This document shows, in pieces, positions 51,683 through 60,202 of a stretch of 64,000 nucleotides of DNA (position 1 is the stretch's first letter; each line of letters begins with the position of its first letter). Position numbers and translations under genes: made by a program. The notes under the pieces were generated by a model. It was given only the letters and a program-made list of their open reading frames with translations. It was not told the DNA's origin and did no database searches. Where the stretch lies: assembly GCF_047121295.1 (NCBI RefSeq), contig NZ_CP139447.1:3782001-3846000 (forward strand). The letters are read 5' to 3'. Source of the DNA: Longispora sp047121295 (GTDB lineage Bacteria; Actinomycetota; Actinomycetes; Mycobacteriales; Micromonosporaceae).

Positions 51683-53254
51683 CTAATAGCGCAGCACGCG
51701 CTCCAGTACCGGGCGGAAGTGGGCGAAGTCCCTCGTCGGGGCGTCCGGGTCCTTCGCCTCGTCGTCCCACTGGCGCAGCGCCACGGCCGCCATCGCGTGC
51801 GGCCCCGCCTCGAACTCCGCGACCTCCGCGACCGACATCGGCCCGCCCTGCACGCCCAGCGTGTACACCGACGCCTCCGACAGCCGGCCGTGATACGCCG
51901 GCTCCACCGCGCAGAGATACCGCTTCGCCGCCACGTGCAGCCGGACCGGTTCCGTGACCGCCGGCGGGAACCACCGCGCCAGCCAGTCCGCGCCCGTGTG
52001 GCTGTGCCGGTTGTCGGTGCCGGCCATCAGGTCCGCGCCGCTCACCTCCCCGGTGAAGTGCCCGACGTCGTGCAGCAGGGCCGCCGCGACCAGGGCGTCG
52101 GACGCGCCGGCGGCCTCGGCCAGGGTCGCGGCCTGGAGCATGTGGACTGCCTGGGTGACGGCCTCGCCCAGGTAGTCGGCGGCCCCGGCCCCGGCGAACT
52201 GCTCCGCGAGGGTGTCGATCGGCGCGCGGCGGCGCAGGACGGCGAGGTCGCTGGCCACGGAGTCCAGGTCGGCGTAGCAGCCCTGGAGGTGCCGGGCGCC
52301 GCCCTCCGTGAACGCCGTGCGTGCGTGCAGCATCCGGGTGTTGTCGAAGACCAGACAGTCTCCGGGTACCAGCCGGAAGTCCAGCCTGCCGGCGGGGCGG
52401 GCCAGGATCTCGGCGAAGGCCCGGTACGCGGCGTAGAAGGCCACGAGCTCGTCGTGCGGGGCGCGCAGCGGGCGGGCCGAGCGGTTGTTGAAGCGCACCT
52501 CGCGGATCCGGCCGCGCGGGTCGACGCCAATCAGGGGGCGGCTGGCGGTCAGGTCGGTGCCGGGGTCGGCGTACCGGAAGGTGACCGGGGTCCTCGTCAG
52601 CACCGCGAACGCCGCCGGGTCCTCCTCGCGGAGCAGCGCCGCCGCCGCGAAGCCGTCGACCAGCCCCGAGTCCCCGCCGGCCGAGGCGTTGACGAGGCAG
52701 TGCAGCAGTTGCACGGTGGGCACCGGGTCGCGGTACGGGTTGTCGGTGTGCGGGGCGATCGCCAGGCCGGTGAACGCCAGGTTGTGCGGGTTGTCCTCGA
52801 CCCGGACCTCGAAGAGGGTGCCGTAGTTGGTCTCCCGCACGTACCCGAAGCCGCGCGCGACGTCGAGGACCTGCCGGTCGATTGTGGGGACATCGCGGAG
52901 CAGGACGAAGCCGCGCCGCATCAGGGCGTCGAGGGCAGCCGTGCGGTCGGCTTCGAAATCCGACCAGGACACGTCGGTGATCCGCAGGTCGAACTCCTTG
53001 CCGTCCTCGGTGCGGTCGTCGGAGGCGGCGGGGGCGAGCAGCCAGTCCCGGGCGAAGGTCGACACGTGCCCGTCGGGGGCGAACGTGACCGTCACCGTGG
53101 TCCCGTCGTCGTGGGAGTCGGCCACGGCCAGGTCGGCGGGCAGGTCGGCGATGCCGAACAGCTTCTGGCCGCTGCGCGGGTCGGCGCACTCCGGGCAGCC
53201 GCAGTTGTCGCGGAGCCAGACCGCCGGGAGGGTGCGATCGTCGAGGTACAACAT
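51683..53254 (-). CDS. TmpA/PhnY*-like dioxygenase fused to PhnZ/TmpB-like HD oxygenase
   Basis: A 523-residue two-enzyme fusion. Residues 1-335 are a gamma-butyrobetaine-hydroxylase-like 2-oxoglutarate dioxygenase: N-terminal zinc motif (C18, C20, C23, H63) and the iron triad H169-D171 and H310. Residues about 345-523 match PhnZ: YLGEAVTQAVH (Y361, E364, H371), LLHDVGHF (H395, D396), HSHTGADWL (H417), HVAAKRYL (H440, K444), QGGPM, and RQWDDEA (D497), the di-iron ligands and substrate contacts of that enzyme. TmpA/PhnY-type enzymes hydroxylate an aminoethylphosphonate and TmpB/PhnZ cleaves its C-P bond, releasing phosphate and glycine or betaine. The gene shares one base (TAATG) with the GntR gene upstream. 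Confidence 0.9.
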   Translation of the reverse strand: MLYLDDRTLPAVWLRDNCGCPECADPRSGQKLFGIADLPADLAVADSHDDGTTVTVTFAPDGHVSTFARDWLLAPAASDDRTEDGKEFDLRITDVSWSDFEADRTAALDALMRRGFVLLRDVPTIDRQVLDVARGFGYVRETNYGTLFEVRVEDNPHNLAFTGLAIAPHTDNPYRDPVPTVQLLHCLVNASAGGDSGLVDGFAAAALLREEDPAAFAVLTRTPVTFRYADPGTDLTASRPLIGVDPRGRIREVRFNNRSARPLRAPHDELVAFYAAYRAFAEILARPAGRLDFRLVPGDCLVFDNTRMLHARTAFTEGGARHLQGCYADLDSVASDLAVLRRRAPIDTLAEQFAGAGAADYLGEAVTQAVHMLQAATLAEAAGASDALVAAALLHDVGHFTGEVSGADLMAGTDNRHSHTGADWLARWFPPAVTEPVRLHVAAKRYLCAVEPAYHGRLSEASVYTLGVQGGPMSVAEVAEFEAGPHAMAAVALRQWDDEAKDPDAPTRDFAHFRPVLERVLRY

Positions 53255-53979
53255 TAGGATTTCTGCCTTTCGAGCACGCTGGCGGACACGGAGTTGCGGA
53301 CGGTCACGGCGACGGCCCCGCCCAGGTAGCGGTCCTCGGACCACTCCAGGGGCCTGCCGTCGGGGTCGGTGGCCCGGCGACGTTCCCGCAGCAGCGGGGT
53401 GCCGGGGACGGTGCCGAGCAGGTCGGCGTCCTCGTCGTCGGCGGGCACGGCGTCGAGGGTGTGTTCGGCGTGCGCGAAGACGATGCCGAGTTCCTCGAGC
53501 CGTTCGCAGATGGACTCGGTGTCGGTGTCGATCCCGGCGACCAGCGCGCCGATCCGTTCCACATAGGCGGTGCGCTCGATCATCACCGGCTGGCCGGACA
53601 GCAGCCGGACCCGGGTGAGGTGGTAGATCCGGTCCTCGCCGAGGGCGGCGCGCTCCCCCGGGCTGGCCTCGCGGCGGACCAGGGCGATCTTCCGGCCGGA
53701 CGGCACCTCGCCGAGGGAACGGGCCCACAGCGAGAAGCTGCGCAGCTCGGTGAAGCTCTGCACCCGGGGCGCGCCGAGCACGATCCGGCGGGCGCCCTGG
53801 TGCGAGGCGATCAGGCCGTCGGCGCGGAGCAGTGCGAATGTCTGGCGGACGGTGCCCCGGGACACGTCGTAGCGCTCGGCGAGTTCGCTCTCCGAGGGGA
53901 GTTTGGAGCCCGGCGGGAAGGTGCCGTCGGCGATGGCGGCGCGGATCTCGGCCGCGAGGTCGCGGAATCTGGCTGACAT
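53254..53979 (-). CDS. GntR-family regulator (UTRA), phosphonate operon
   Basis: A HutC/PhnF-type regulator of about 241 residues: winged helix FPPGSKLPSESELAERYDVS and RGTVRQTFALLRADGLI (about residues 18-55), wing RRIVLG, then a UTRA domain with RTAYVERIGALV and a C-terminal SEDRYLGGAVAVTVRN. ATG 53979 is used; 53988 and further upstream starts overlap the operator. The stop shares one base with the start of the phosphonate fusion enzyme, so it is cotranscribed with its target and probably senses the phosphonate or product. A perfect 20-bp palindrome lies directly upstream. Confidence 0.87.
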   Translation of the reverse strand: MSARFRDLAAEIRAAIADGTFPPGSKLPSESELAERYDVSRGTVRQTFALLRADGLIASHQGARRIVLGAPRVQSFTELRSFSLWARSLGEVPSGRKIALVRREASPGERAALGEDRIYHLTRVRLLSGQPVMIERTAYVERIGALVAGIDTDTESICERLEELGIVFAHAEHTLDAVPADDEDADLLGTVPGTPLLRERRRATDPDGRPLEWSEDRYLGGAVAVTVRNSVSASVLERQKS

Positions 53980-53993
53980 GGCTGCCATGTTGC

Positions 53994-54013
53994 CAACTTG
54001 GCTAGCCAAGTTG
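53994..54013. promoter_or_regulatory. Perfect 20-bp GntR operator palindrome
   Basis: CAACTTGGCT joined to AGCCAAGTTG with no spacer, 14 bp upstream of the GntR start codon. Position and symmetry strongly suggest autoregulation of the gntR/phosphonate oxygenase operon. Confidence 0.75.
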
Positions 54014-54065
54014 CAAGAGGTCGCCGCCGGAGTTCACCCGACGTTCACTCCCTGTCGGGCGTGGG

Positions 54066-54764
54066 TCACCGCACCCCGGTATACGCCGCCATCGCCCGGA
54101 CCTGGTGTTCGAACCACGCGTCCCGCTCGGCGATCGTGTTGTTGATCCGGCCGAACAGCTCGAAGCTGATCGCCCCGAACAGTTCCGTCCACGCGATCAG
54201 GCCGCGCGCCATCACGGCGTCGGACACGCCCGCCCCGGTGAACTCCCCGATCCGGCGCACCTCGGCGGCGAGCGTGGCCGGCAGCGGCGGGTCGGCCGGT
54301 TCGGTGAGCAGGCCGGCGCGCGCGGCGTCGGCGAGGATCGCGCCGAGCAGCACGACGGGCCGGGTGGAGGGCGCGACGGTGTCCTGCGGGGCCGCGTACC
54401 CGGGCACGGGGCTGCCGTAGATCAGCGCGTACTCCGCCGGGTGCGCCAGCGCCCAGCCCCGCAGCCCGTGCGCGACGGCGAGCCACCGGCCGAGCAGGTC
54501 ACCGCGCGGCACCGCGCCCTCGGCACGCTCGGCCGCGTCGGCCATCGCGTTGTACGCGTCGAGGATCAGGGCGGTGAGCAGGTCGTCGCGGCTCGCGAAG
54601 TACCGGTAGACGGCGGACGACACCATGCCCAGGTCGCGGGCCACGGCCCGCAGGGAGAGGTTCGCGCCGTCGGCGGCGAGGTGCCGGCGGGCCACGTGCT
54701 TGATCTCGTCGACCATCTCGGTACGGACCCGGGCCCGGATCGAGGCCGCCTTCTGCTCTGCCAT
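54066..54764 (-). CDS. TetR-family regulator with WHG-type C-terminus
   Basis: A 232-residue TetR. The DNA-binding domain has LSLRAVARDLGMVSSAVYRYF near residues 37-57; the C-terminal domain contains WLAVAHGLRGWALAHPAEYALIYG and ELFGAISFELFGRI, typical of the WHG domain. ATG 54764 is used. It is divergent from an epimerase-like gene and two matching palindromes occupy the intergenic region, so it probably represses that gene. Confidence 0.85.
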   Translation of the reverse strand: MAEQKAASIRARVRTEMVDEIKHVARRHLAADGANLSLRAVARDLGMVSSAVYRYFASRDDLLTALILDAYNAMADAAERAEGAVPRGDLLGRWLAVAHGLRGWALAHPAEYALIYGSPVPGYAAPQDTVAPSTRPVVLLGAILADAARAGLLTEPADPPLPATLAAEVRRIGEFTGAGVSDAVMARGLIAWTELFGAISFELFGRINNTIAERDAWFEHQVRAMAAYTGVR

Positions 54765-54778
54765 GCGGGCAGTATGGC

Positions 54779-54791
54779 AGAGCAGTGCTCT
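54779..54791. promoter_or_regulatory. TetR operator candidate 1
   Basis: Perfect inverted repeat AGAGCA-G-TGCTCT, 14 bp upstream of the TetR start. The same half site recurs at 54832-54846, 54 bp away centre to centre. Confidence 0.55.
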
Positions 54792-54831
54792 TGACAGTGA
54801 GCACCAGACCGAGAGAGCATGACTCTTATCA

Positions 54832-54846
54832 GAGAGCACTGCTCTC
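54832..54846. promoter_or_regulatory. TetR operator candidate 2
   Basis: Perfect inverted repeat GAGAGCA-C-TGCTCTC, 19 bp before the epimerase-like start codon and immediately before its ribosome-binding site, so a bound repressor would block transcription of that gene. Confidence 0.6.
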
Positions 54847-54865
54847 CATTCGAAGGAGCACCACG

Positions 54866-55753
54866 ATGCACGTCATCATCGGCGCCGGCGCGGTCGGCAC
54901 CGCCGTCGCCACCCAGCTCGCCGCGCGCGGCGAACAGGTCCGGATCCTCAGCCGGCGCGGCTCGGGGCCCGAGCACCCCGCGATCGAGCGGGTCGCCGCC
55001 GACGCCACCGACGCGTCCCGGCTCAGCGCGTTGTCCGCCGGGGCCGCCGCGCTGTACAACTGCGTGAACCCGGAGTACCACCGCTGGCTCACCGACTGGC
55101 CGCCGATCGCCGCCGCGATCCTCACCGCCGCCGAGCGCAGCGGGGCCGTGCTCGCCACGACGAGCAACCTCTACGGGTACGGACCGGTGACCGGCCCGAT
55201 CACGCCGGCCACCCCTCTCGCGGCCACCCACCCGAAGCTGCACCTGCGCGCCCAGATGTGGCGCGACGCCCTCGCCCTGCACGAGGCCGGCCGGATCCGG
55301 GCCACCGAGGTCCGGGGCAGCGACTACATCGAGGCCAACTCGATCTTCACGTACGTGGCCGGTCCGGTCCGGGCCGGCAAACGCGCCCAGGTGCCGACGC
55401 CGCTCGACGTGCCGCACAGCTGGACCTCCATCACCGACGTGGCCCGGACCCTGATCGCGGCGGCCGGCGACGAACGCGGCTGGGGCCAGGCGTGGCTCGT
55501 GCCCAGCCACCCGCCGCTGACGATGCGGGAGCTGGTCACCCGGTTCGCGGGCGTGATCGGCGCGCCGACCCCGACGCTCAGCGCCGTGCCCTGGCCGGTG
55601 CTGTGGACGATGGGGCTGTTCTCGCCGCTGACCCGGGAGCTGCGGACGACGCGGTACCAGTTCCAGAAGCCGTTCGTGCTGGACTCCACGCTGACCGAGC
55701 GCACGTTCGGGCTGGCGCCGACCCCGCTGGACGAGGCGCTGCTCGTGGCTTAG
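54866..55753 (+). CDS. NAD(P)-binding epimerase/dehydratase-like protein
   Basis: A 295-residue atypical extended SDR. The cofactor loop is IIGAGAVGTAVATQLAARG (near residues 4-22), giving GxGxxG; SNLYGYG near 102 resembles the SxxYG segment of the epimerases, but the usual YxxxK catalytic pair is not clear. SWTSITDVARTLIAAA near 180 is the typical position for the domain II lid. Such proteins are often NAD-dependent reductases in antibiotic or lipid pathways. GGAG lies nine bases upstream of ATG 54866. Likely repressed by the divergent TetR. Confidence 0.8.
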   Translation: MHVIIGAGAVGTAVATQLAARGEQVRILSRRGSGPEHPAIERVAADATDASRLSALSAGAAALYNCVNPEYHRWLTDWPPIAAAILTAAERSGAVLATTSNLYGYGPVTGPITPATPLAATHPKLHLRAQMWRDALALHEAGRIRATEVRGSDYIEANSIFTYVAGPVRAGKRAQVPTPLDVPHSWTSITDVARTLIAAAGDERGWGQAWLVPSHPPLTMRELVTRFAGVIGAPTPTLSAVPWPVLWTMGLFSPLTRELRTTRYQFQKPFVLDSTLTERTFGLAPTPLDEALLVA

Positions 55754-55834
55754 CCACGCGTGGATGGTAGCGCCGGGTCCGGGGCGGCGCTGGCGTAGCG
55801 TACGGGGGACGATCCAGTAGCCGGAGGAACCCAG

Positions 55835-56797
55835 ATGATCAGCCGTTCCGACGTCGAGTCCGCCGCCGCCCGGATCGCCGGCCGGGTGCGCACCACGCCG
55901 CTCGCCCGGGTCGAGCCGGGCGCGTTCGGGCCGCCCGTCGGGCTGTGGTTGAAGTTGGAGTTCCTGCAGCACACGGGCTCGTTCAAGGCGCGCGGCGCGT
56001 TCAACCGGATCCTGGCGGCCGCGGAGTCCGGGACCCTGCCGGCCCGGGGCGTCGTCGCGGCGTCCGGGGGCAACGCCGGGCTGGCCGTGGCGTACGCGGC
56101 GGCGGGGGTCGGGGTGCCGGCCGTGGTGTACGTGCCCACCACCGCCCCGCCGGTCAAGGTCGCCAAGCTGCACAGGCTGGGCGCGACGGTCCGCCAGGTC
56201 GGCGCCGAGTACGCGGAGGCCTACGACGCGGCCGTCAGCCACGCGAACGAGACCGGCGCGCTGTTCTGTCACGCGTACGACCAGGCGGAGATCTGCGCCG
56301 GGCAGGGCACCCTCGGGCTGGAGCTCCTCGACCAGCTCGACGGCGGGCCCGACACCGGCCACGGCGGGCCCGACACCGTCCTCGTCGCGGTCGGCGGCGG
56401 CGGGCTGCTCGCCGGGGTGGCCGCCGCCCTCGAGGGGCACGCGCGGGTGGTGGCCGTGGAGCCCGAGGGCATCCCGACCCTGCACGAGGCGCTGGCCGCC
56501 GGCCGGCCGGTGGACATCGCCGTGGGCGGCGTGGCCGTGGACTCCCTGGGCGCGCGGCGGATCGGGGACATCGCCTTCGACGTGGCCACCCGGACGAAGG
56601 TGCACAGCCTGCTGGTGTCCGACGCGGCGATCATCGACGCGCGGCGGATGCTGTGGGACCGGTGCCGGATCGTCGTCGAGCACGGCACGGCCGCCGCGCT
56701 GGCGGCGCTGACGACGGGCGGGTACGTGCCGGCGGACGGGGAGCGGGTCGCGGTGCTGCTGTGCGGCGCGAACACGGACCCGTCCGACCTGGTCTGA
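55835..56797 (+). CDS. PLP-dependent threonine/serine dehydratase-like enzyme
   Basis: A 320-residue fold-type II PLP enzyme. The PLP lysine is in HTGSFKARGAFN near residue 50, then ASGGNAGLAVAYAA, and VAVGGGGLLAGVAAAL near 186 is the phosphate loop. It is one-domain (no ACT regulatory domain), like catabolic threonine or serine dehydratase. A tandem repeat at 56340-56378 inserts DGGPDTG-HGGPDT before the phosphate loop strand. Its ribosome-binding site is GGAGG. The start is a clear ATG at 55835. Confidence 0.85.
   Translation: MISRSDVESAAARIAGRVRTTPLARVEPGAFGPPVGLWLKLEFLQHTGSFKARGAFNRILAAAESGTLPARGVVAASGGNAGLAVAYAAAGVGVPAVVYVPTTAPPVKVAKLHRLGATVRQVGAEYAEAYDAAVSHANETGALFCHAYDQAEICAGQGTLGLELLDQLDGGPDTGHGGPDTVLVAVGGGGLLAGVAAALEGHARVVAVEPEGIPTLHEALAAGRPVDIAVGGVAVDSLGARRIGDIAFDVATRTKVHSLLVSDAAIIDARRMLWDRCRIVVEHGTAAALAALTTGGYVPADGERVAVLLCGANTDPSDLV
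56340..56378 (+). repeat. 21-base-period tandem repeat within dehydratase gene
   Basis: An 18-base unit (ACGGCGGGCCCGACACCG) occurs at 56340-56357 and 56361-56378, a period of seven codons, giving DGGPDTG-HGGPDT in a surface loop. It looks like a recent in-frame duplication. Confidence 0.7.
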
Positions 56798-56970
56798 CGC
56801 CGACGCCACCCGCGAGCCACCGACCCCGGGCAGGAGGGCCGACGCGCGCCGGCCCAGGGACCACCGTAACCGGAGAATGTTTCTGATCTGGCGGGTTCAC
56901 CGCCAGTTCACGGACCGGACACTATGGAGCCCCATCCTGTCGTCATGACATCTACGGGGATGGCGGTGCC

Positions 56971-57996
56971 GTGCGGCGTGCTCTGAGTGTGCTCCTGGCC
57001 GTGGTGCTGATCGGCGGCGTGGTGGCGGCGGTGCTCCTGGGCCGCGACGACGACGGGAGGGATCCCGGGTCCGCGACGACGGTGACCGGGGTGATCGGCT
57101 CGGAGAAGCTGCCGTTCTTCACCGATCCCGACGTGGTGGTGGCGTTCGCCAGGCACGGGCTGACCGTGAAGGTCGACCCGCTGGGCTCGCGGGAGATGAC
57201 CACCCGGGACCCGAAGACGTATGACTTCGCATTCCCGTCCAGCGCGCCGACGGCCGAGCGGATCGAACGCCAGCTCGGCACGAGCCGGCACTACACGCCG
57301 TTCTCGTCGCCGATGGCGGTGGCCACGTTCACGCCGGTCGCCGAGCTGCTGGCGACCCAGCGGCTGGCCACGAGGAACGCCGACGGGCACTGGACGCTGG
57401 ACATGAAGGCCTATGTCGAGGCGGCGGGCCGGGGGCTGCGCTGGGGCGACATCCCGAACAGCGCGGCCGTCGCGCTGCCGTCCCGGCACGTGCTGGTCAC
57501 GACGACCACGCCCCGCGCGTCGAACTCGGCCGCGATGTACGCGGCCGTCGCCGGCTACATGGCCAACAACGAGCGGGTGCTGGGCGACGAGTCGCAGGCG
57601 AGGGCCGTCCTGGACAGGGTGGCGCCGCTGTTCCGCGACCAGGGCTACCTGGAGACGTCGAGCGAGTACCCGTTCGAGAGCTACCTATCGCAGGGCATGG
57701 GCTACTCGCCGCTGGTCTGGATCTACGAGGCGCAGTTCCTCGGCGCGAAGGTCAAGCCCGAGATGACCATGGTGTACCCGTCGCCGACGGTGCTCTCCCA
57801 GCACACGGTCGTGCCGCGTACCGACGCCGGCGACAAGGTCGGCAACCTGCTCGTCAACGACCCGGAGCTGCGCAAGCTGGCCGCGAAGCACGGGTTCCGC
57901 ACGCCGGATCCCAGCACCCTGCCGGCGCTGACCCACACGGTGCCGCCGCCGTCGTACGACGTGCTGGAAGCCCTCCTCGACGCGCTGCAACACTGA
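56971..57996 (+). CDS. Membrane-anchored extracytoplasmic protein, substrate-binding-like
   Basis: A 341-residue protein with an N-terminal membrane anchor (about 4-23) and an extracytoplasmic domain resembling a periplasmic binding fold, with VTGVIGSEKLPFFTDP at the start of the mature part and alternating strand/helix pattern. GTG 56971 is the start. It stands 9 bp before the substrate-binding/VWA lipoprotein and is probably co-transcribed with it and the following membrane protein. Ligand unknown. Confidence 0.65.
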   Translation: MRRALSVLLAVVLIGGVVAAVLLGRDDDGRDPGSATTVTGVIGSEKLPFFTDPDVVVAFARHGLTVKVDPLGSREMTTRDPKTYDFAFPSSAPTAERIERQLGTSRHYTPFSSPMAVATFTPVAELLATQRLATRNADGHWTLDMKAYVEAAGRGLRWGDIPNSAAVALPSRHVLVTTTTPRASNSAAMYAAVAGYMANNERVLGDESQARAVLDRVAPLFRDQGYLETSSEYPFESYLSQGMGYSPLVWIYEAQFLGAKVKPEMTMVYPSPTVLSQHTVVPRTDAGDKVGNLLVNDPELRKLAAKHGFRTPDPSTLPALTHTVPPPSYDVLEALLDALQH

Positions 57997-58005
57997 GGAC
58001 CACAG

Positions 58006-59604
58006 ATGCGACGCACCCTGACCGCGACCCTGCTGACCGCCGCGCTGCTGCTGGCCGGCTGCGACACCGACAAGCCCACGGAGACCCACCAGCCCGCCTC
58101 GGGAACCCTGCGCGTGCTGGCCGGCAGCGAGCTGGCCGACCTGGAACCGATCCTCGCCGACATGACCCGGGTGACCGGGGTGAAGGTCGAGCTCGACTAC
58201 ACCGGCACCCTCGACGGCGTCGAGCAGGTCACCACCGGCACGGCCGGCAAGAACCACCAGGCGGTGTGGTTCTCCGCCAACCGGTACCTGGAGCTGCACC
58301 CCGACGCCGCCTCCCGGATCGGCACCCAGACGAAGGTGATGACCTCCCCCGTCGTCCTGGGCCTCAAGCAGTCGGTGGCGAAGTCCCTGGGCTGGGACAC
58401 GAAGCGGCCCTCCTGGACCGAGATCGCCGACGCCGCCGCCGCGCGGAAGTTCAGCTACGGCATGACCAACCCTGCCGCCTCCAACTCCGGATTCACCGCG
58501 CTGGTCGCGATGGCCACGGCCCTGACCGGCAAGGGCACGGCCCTCACCGCCGACCAGGTCGGCCAGGTGACGCCCAGGCTGCGGCAGTTCTTCGAGGCGC
58601 AGGCCCTCGCGTCGGGTTCCTCGGGCTGGCTCGCGGACACGTTCGCCCAGAAGCGCGAGGTGGACGGGCTGGTCAACTACGAGTCGGTGCTGCTGTCCCT
58701 GAACGCCGGCGGCAAGCTCGCCGAGCCGCTGACCGTGGTGTACCCGACGGACGGGGTCATCACCGCCGACTACCCGTTGACCCTGCTCGCCGGGGCCGAC
58801 CCGGCGGTGAAGGACCGCTACCAGGCCGTCGTGGACTACCTGCGCCGGCCGGAGACCCAGAAGACCCTGTCGGAGCGCACGTTCCGCCGGCCGGGGGTGC
58901 CCGGGGTGCCGCTCGGCGAGAAGTTCGGCGGGGGCACGCTGTTCGAACTGCCGTTCCCGGTGAAGCTGGACACGGCGAACGCGCTGATCGACGCGTACAA
59001 CAACGTCGCCCGCCGGCCCTCGAACACCATCTACGTGCTGGACCTGTCCGGGTCGATGAACGACGACAACCGGCTCACCGGGCTCAAGGCGGCGCTGCTG
59101 GGCCTGACCGGGGCCGACACCAGCCTGTCCGGGCGGTTCTCCGGCTTCCACCAGCGCGAACAGGTGACGCTGCTGCCGTTCTCCAGCGCGCCGATGCCGC
59201 CGAGGACGTTCACCGTGCCGCCGGACACCCCCGGCCCCGTGCTCGACCAGATCAGGGGCACCGTGAACGGGTTCGTCGCCAACGGGTCCACGGCGATCTA
59301 CGACGCGCTGCGCGAGGCGTACAGGCTCGCGCGGGCGCAGCAGGAGGCCGATCCGGGCCGGGTCACCACGATCGTGCTGCTCACCGACGGGGAGGTCACG
59401 GCGGGGGTGAACCTGAAGACCTTCACCGGGGAGTACCAGGGGCTGCCGGCCGGCACCAGGGCCGTGCCCGTGTTCCCGGTGCTGTTCGGGGAGAGCGCCG
59501 TGGACGAGATGCGGCAGCTGGCCGCGCTGACCGGCGGGCGGACGTTCGACGGGCGGACCGGCACCCTGACGGCGGTGTTCAAGGAGATCCGTGGGTATCA
59601 GTAG
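58006..59604 (+). CDS. Lipoprotein fusing substrate-binding and VWA domains
   Basis: A 532-residue lipoprotein. Lipobox LLAGC near residue 18; then a periplasmic-binding domain (about 35-320: LRVLAGSELADLEPIL, DGVITADYPLTLLAG), then a VWA domain (about 340-530) with the MIDAS motif YVLDLSGSMNDDNR and the second metal Thr in NGSTAIYDALREAY, ending LLTDGEVTAG. The combination suggests an extracellular binding protein that also makes metal-dependent protein contacts. It overlaps the next gene by 14 bases. Confidence 0.82.
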   Translation: MRRTLTATLLTAALLLAGCDTDKPTETHQPASGTLRVLAGSELADLEPILADMTRVTGVKVELDYTGTLDGVEQVTTGTAGKNHQAVWFSANRYLELHPDAASRIGTQTKVMTSPVVLGLKQSVAKSLGWDTKRPSWTEIADAAAARKFSYGMTNPAASNSGFTALVAMATALTGKGTALTADQVGQVTPRLRQFFEAQALASGSSGWLADTFAQKREVDGLVNYESVLLSLNAGGKLAEPLTVVYPTDGVITADYPLTLLAGADPAVKDRYQAVVDYLRRPETQKTLSERTFRRPGVPGVPLGEKFGGGTLFELPFPVKLDTANALIDAYNNVARRPSNTIYVLDLSGSMNDDNRLTGLKAALLGLTGADTSLSGRFSGFHQREQVTLLPFSSAPMPPRTFTVPPDTPGPVLDQIRGTVNGFVANGSTAIYDALREAYRLARAQQEADPGRVTTIVLLTDGEVTAGVNLKTFTGEYQGLPAGTRAVPVFPVLFGESAVDEMRQLAALTGGRTFDGRTGTLTAVFKEIRGYQ

Positions 59605-60157
59605 GTACCTGCAGTCGACCCGCAACCTGGTCGGCTCGGGCCTCGGGATCCTCGCCCTCGTCCTGCACGCGCTGTCGGTGGCCGGCCGGTACTGGCCCCT
59701 GGTCGTCGCCGGCTCCTACCTCGCCGGCGCCCTGGCCACCCCGCCCGACCGGCGGGTGGCGCTCCGCGCGCCCGAACCGGCCGAGGAGCTGCGGACCAGC
59801 CTGACCCGGCTCACGACGACGGTCGGGCAGCACGAGGCGCGGCTGCCGCTGAGCGCGCTCGAACACGTCCGGCGCACGGTGGCCATGCTCGACGAGCTAC
59901 TGACGGTGCCCGTGGACCTCGCGGCGGTCCCGGAGAACTGGTTCACGGTGCACACGGTCATCGGGGTGGACCTGCCGATGGCGGTGCTGACGTTCCTCAA
60001 CCAGCCCCGGTGGCACGCCGCCGGCCGGCTGCTGCCCGGGGTCCGGCCCGGGGAGATGACGCTCCTCGACGAGCTGGAGGCGATCGAGGCGAGGGTGGCC
60101 GCCGTGTCCGACGCCGTCTATCACGAGTCGCTGCGGCGGGCGGCCGGCGAGCTCTGA
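59591..60157 (+). CDS. Membrane protein, third gene of VWA operon
   Basis: A 188-residue protein whose GTG start overlaps the end of the VWA lipoprotein gene by 14 bases. Hydrophobic segments are at about 12-32 and 34-50; the remainder is a long cytoplasmic helical domain with a coiled-coil-like region (LRTSLTRLTTTVGQHEARLPLS near 67-88). It may connect the outside VWA proteins to the cytoplasm. Not recognised. Confidence 0.65.
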   Translation: MGISRYLQSTRNLVGSGLGILALVLHALSVAGRYWPLVVAGSYLAGALATPPDRRVALRAPEPAEELRTSLTRLTTTVGQHEARLPLSALEHVRRTVAMLDELLTVPVDLAAVPENWFTVHTVIGVDLPMAVLTFLNQPRWHAAGRLLPGVRPGEMTLLDELEAIEARVAAVSDAVYHESLRRAAGEL

Positions 60158-60202
60158 CCGTGGCGGGCACCGCTCGTCCGTTTCGCCTGGAATGATGGCA
60201 CG

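Noticed and set aside
54785..54865. Upstream extension of the epimerase-like protein
   Set aside because: The longer frame crosses both operators and would place odd residues before the GxGxxG loop; ATG 54866 has a good ribosome-binding site.
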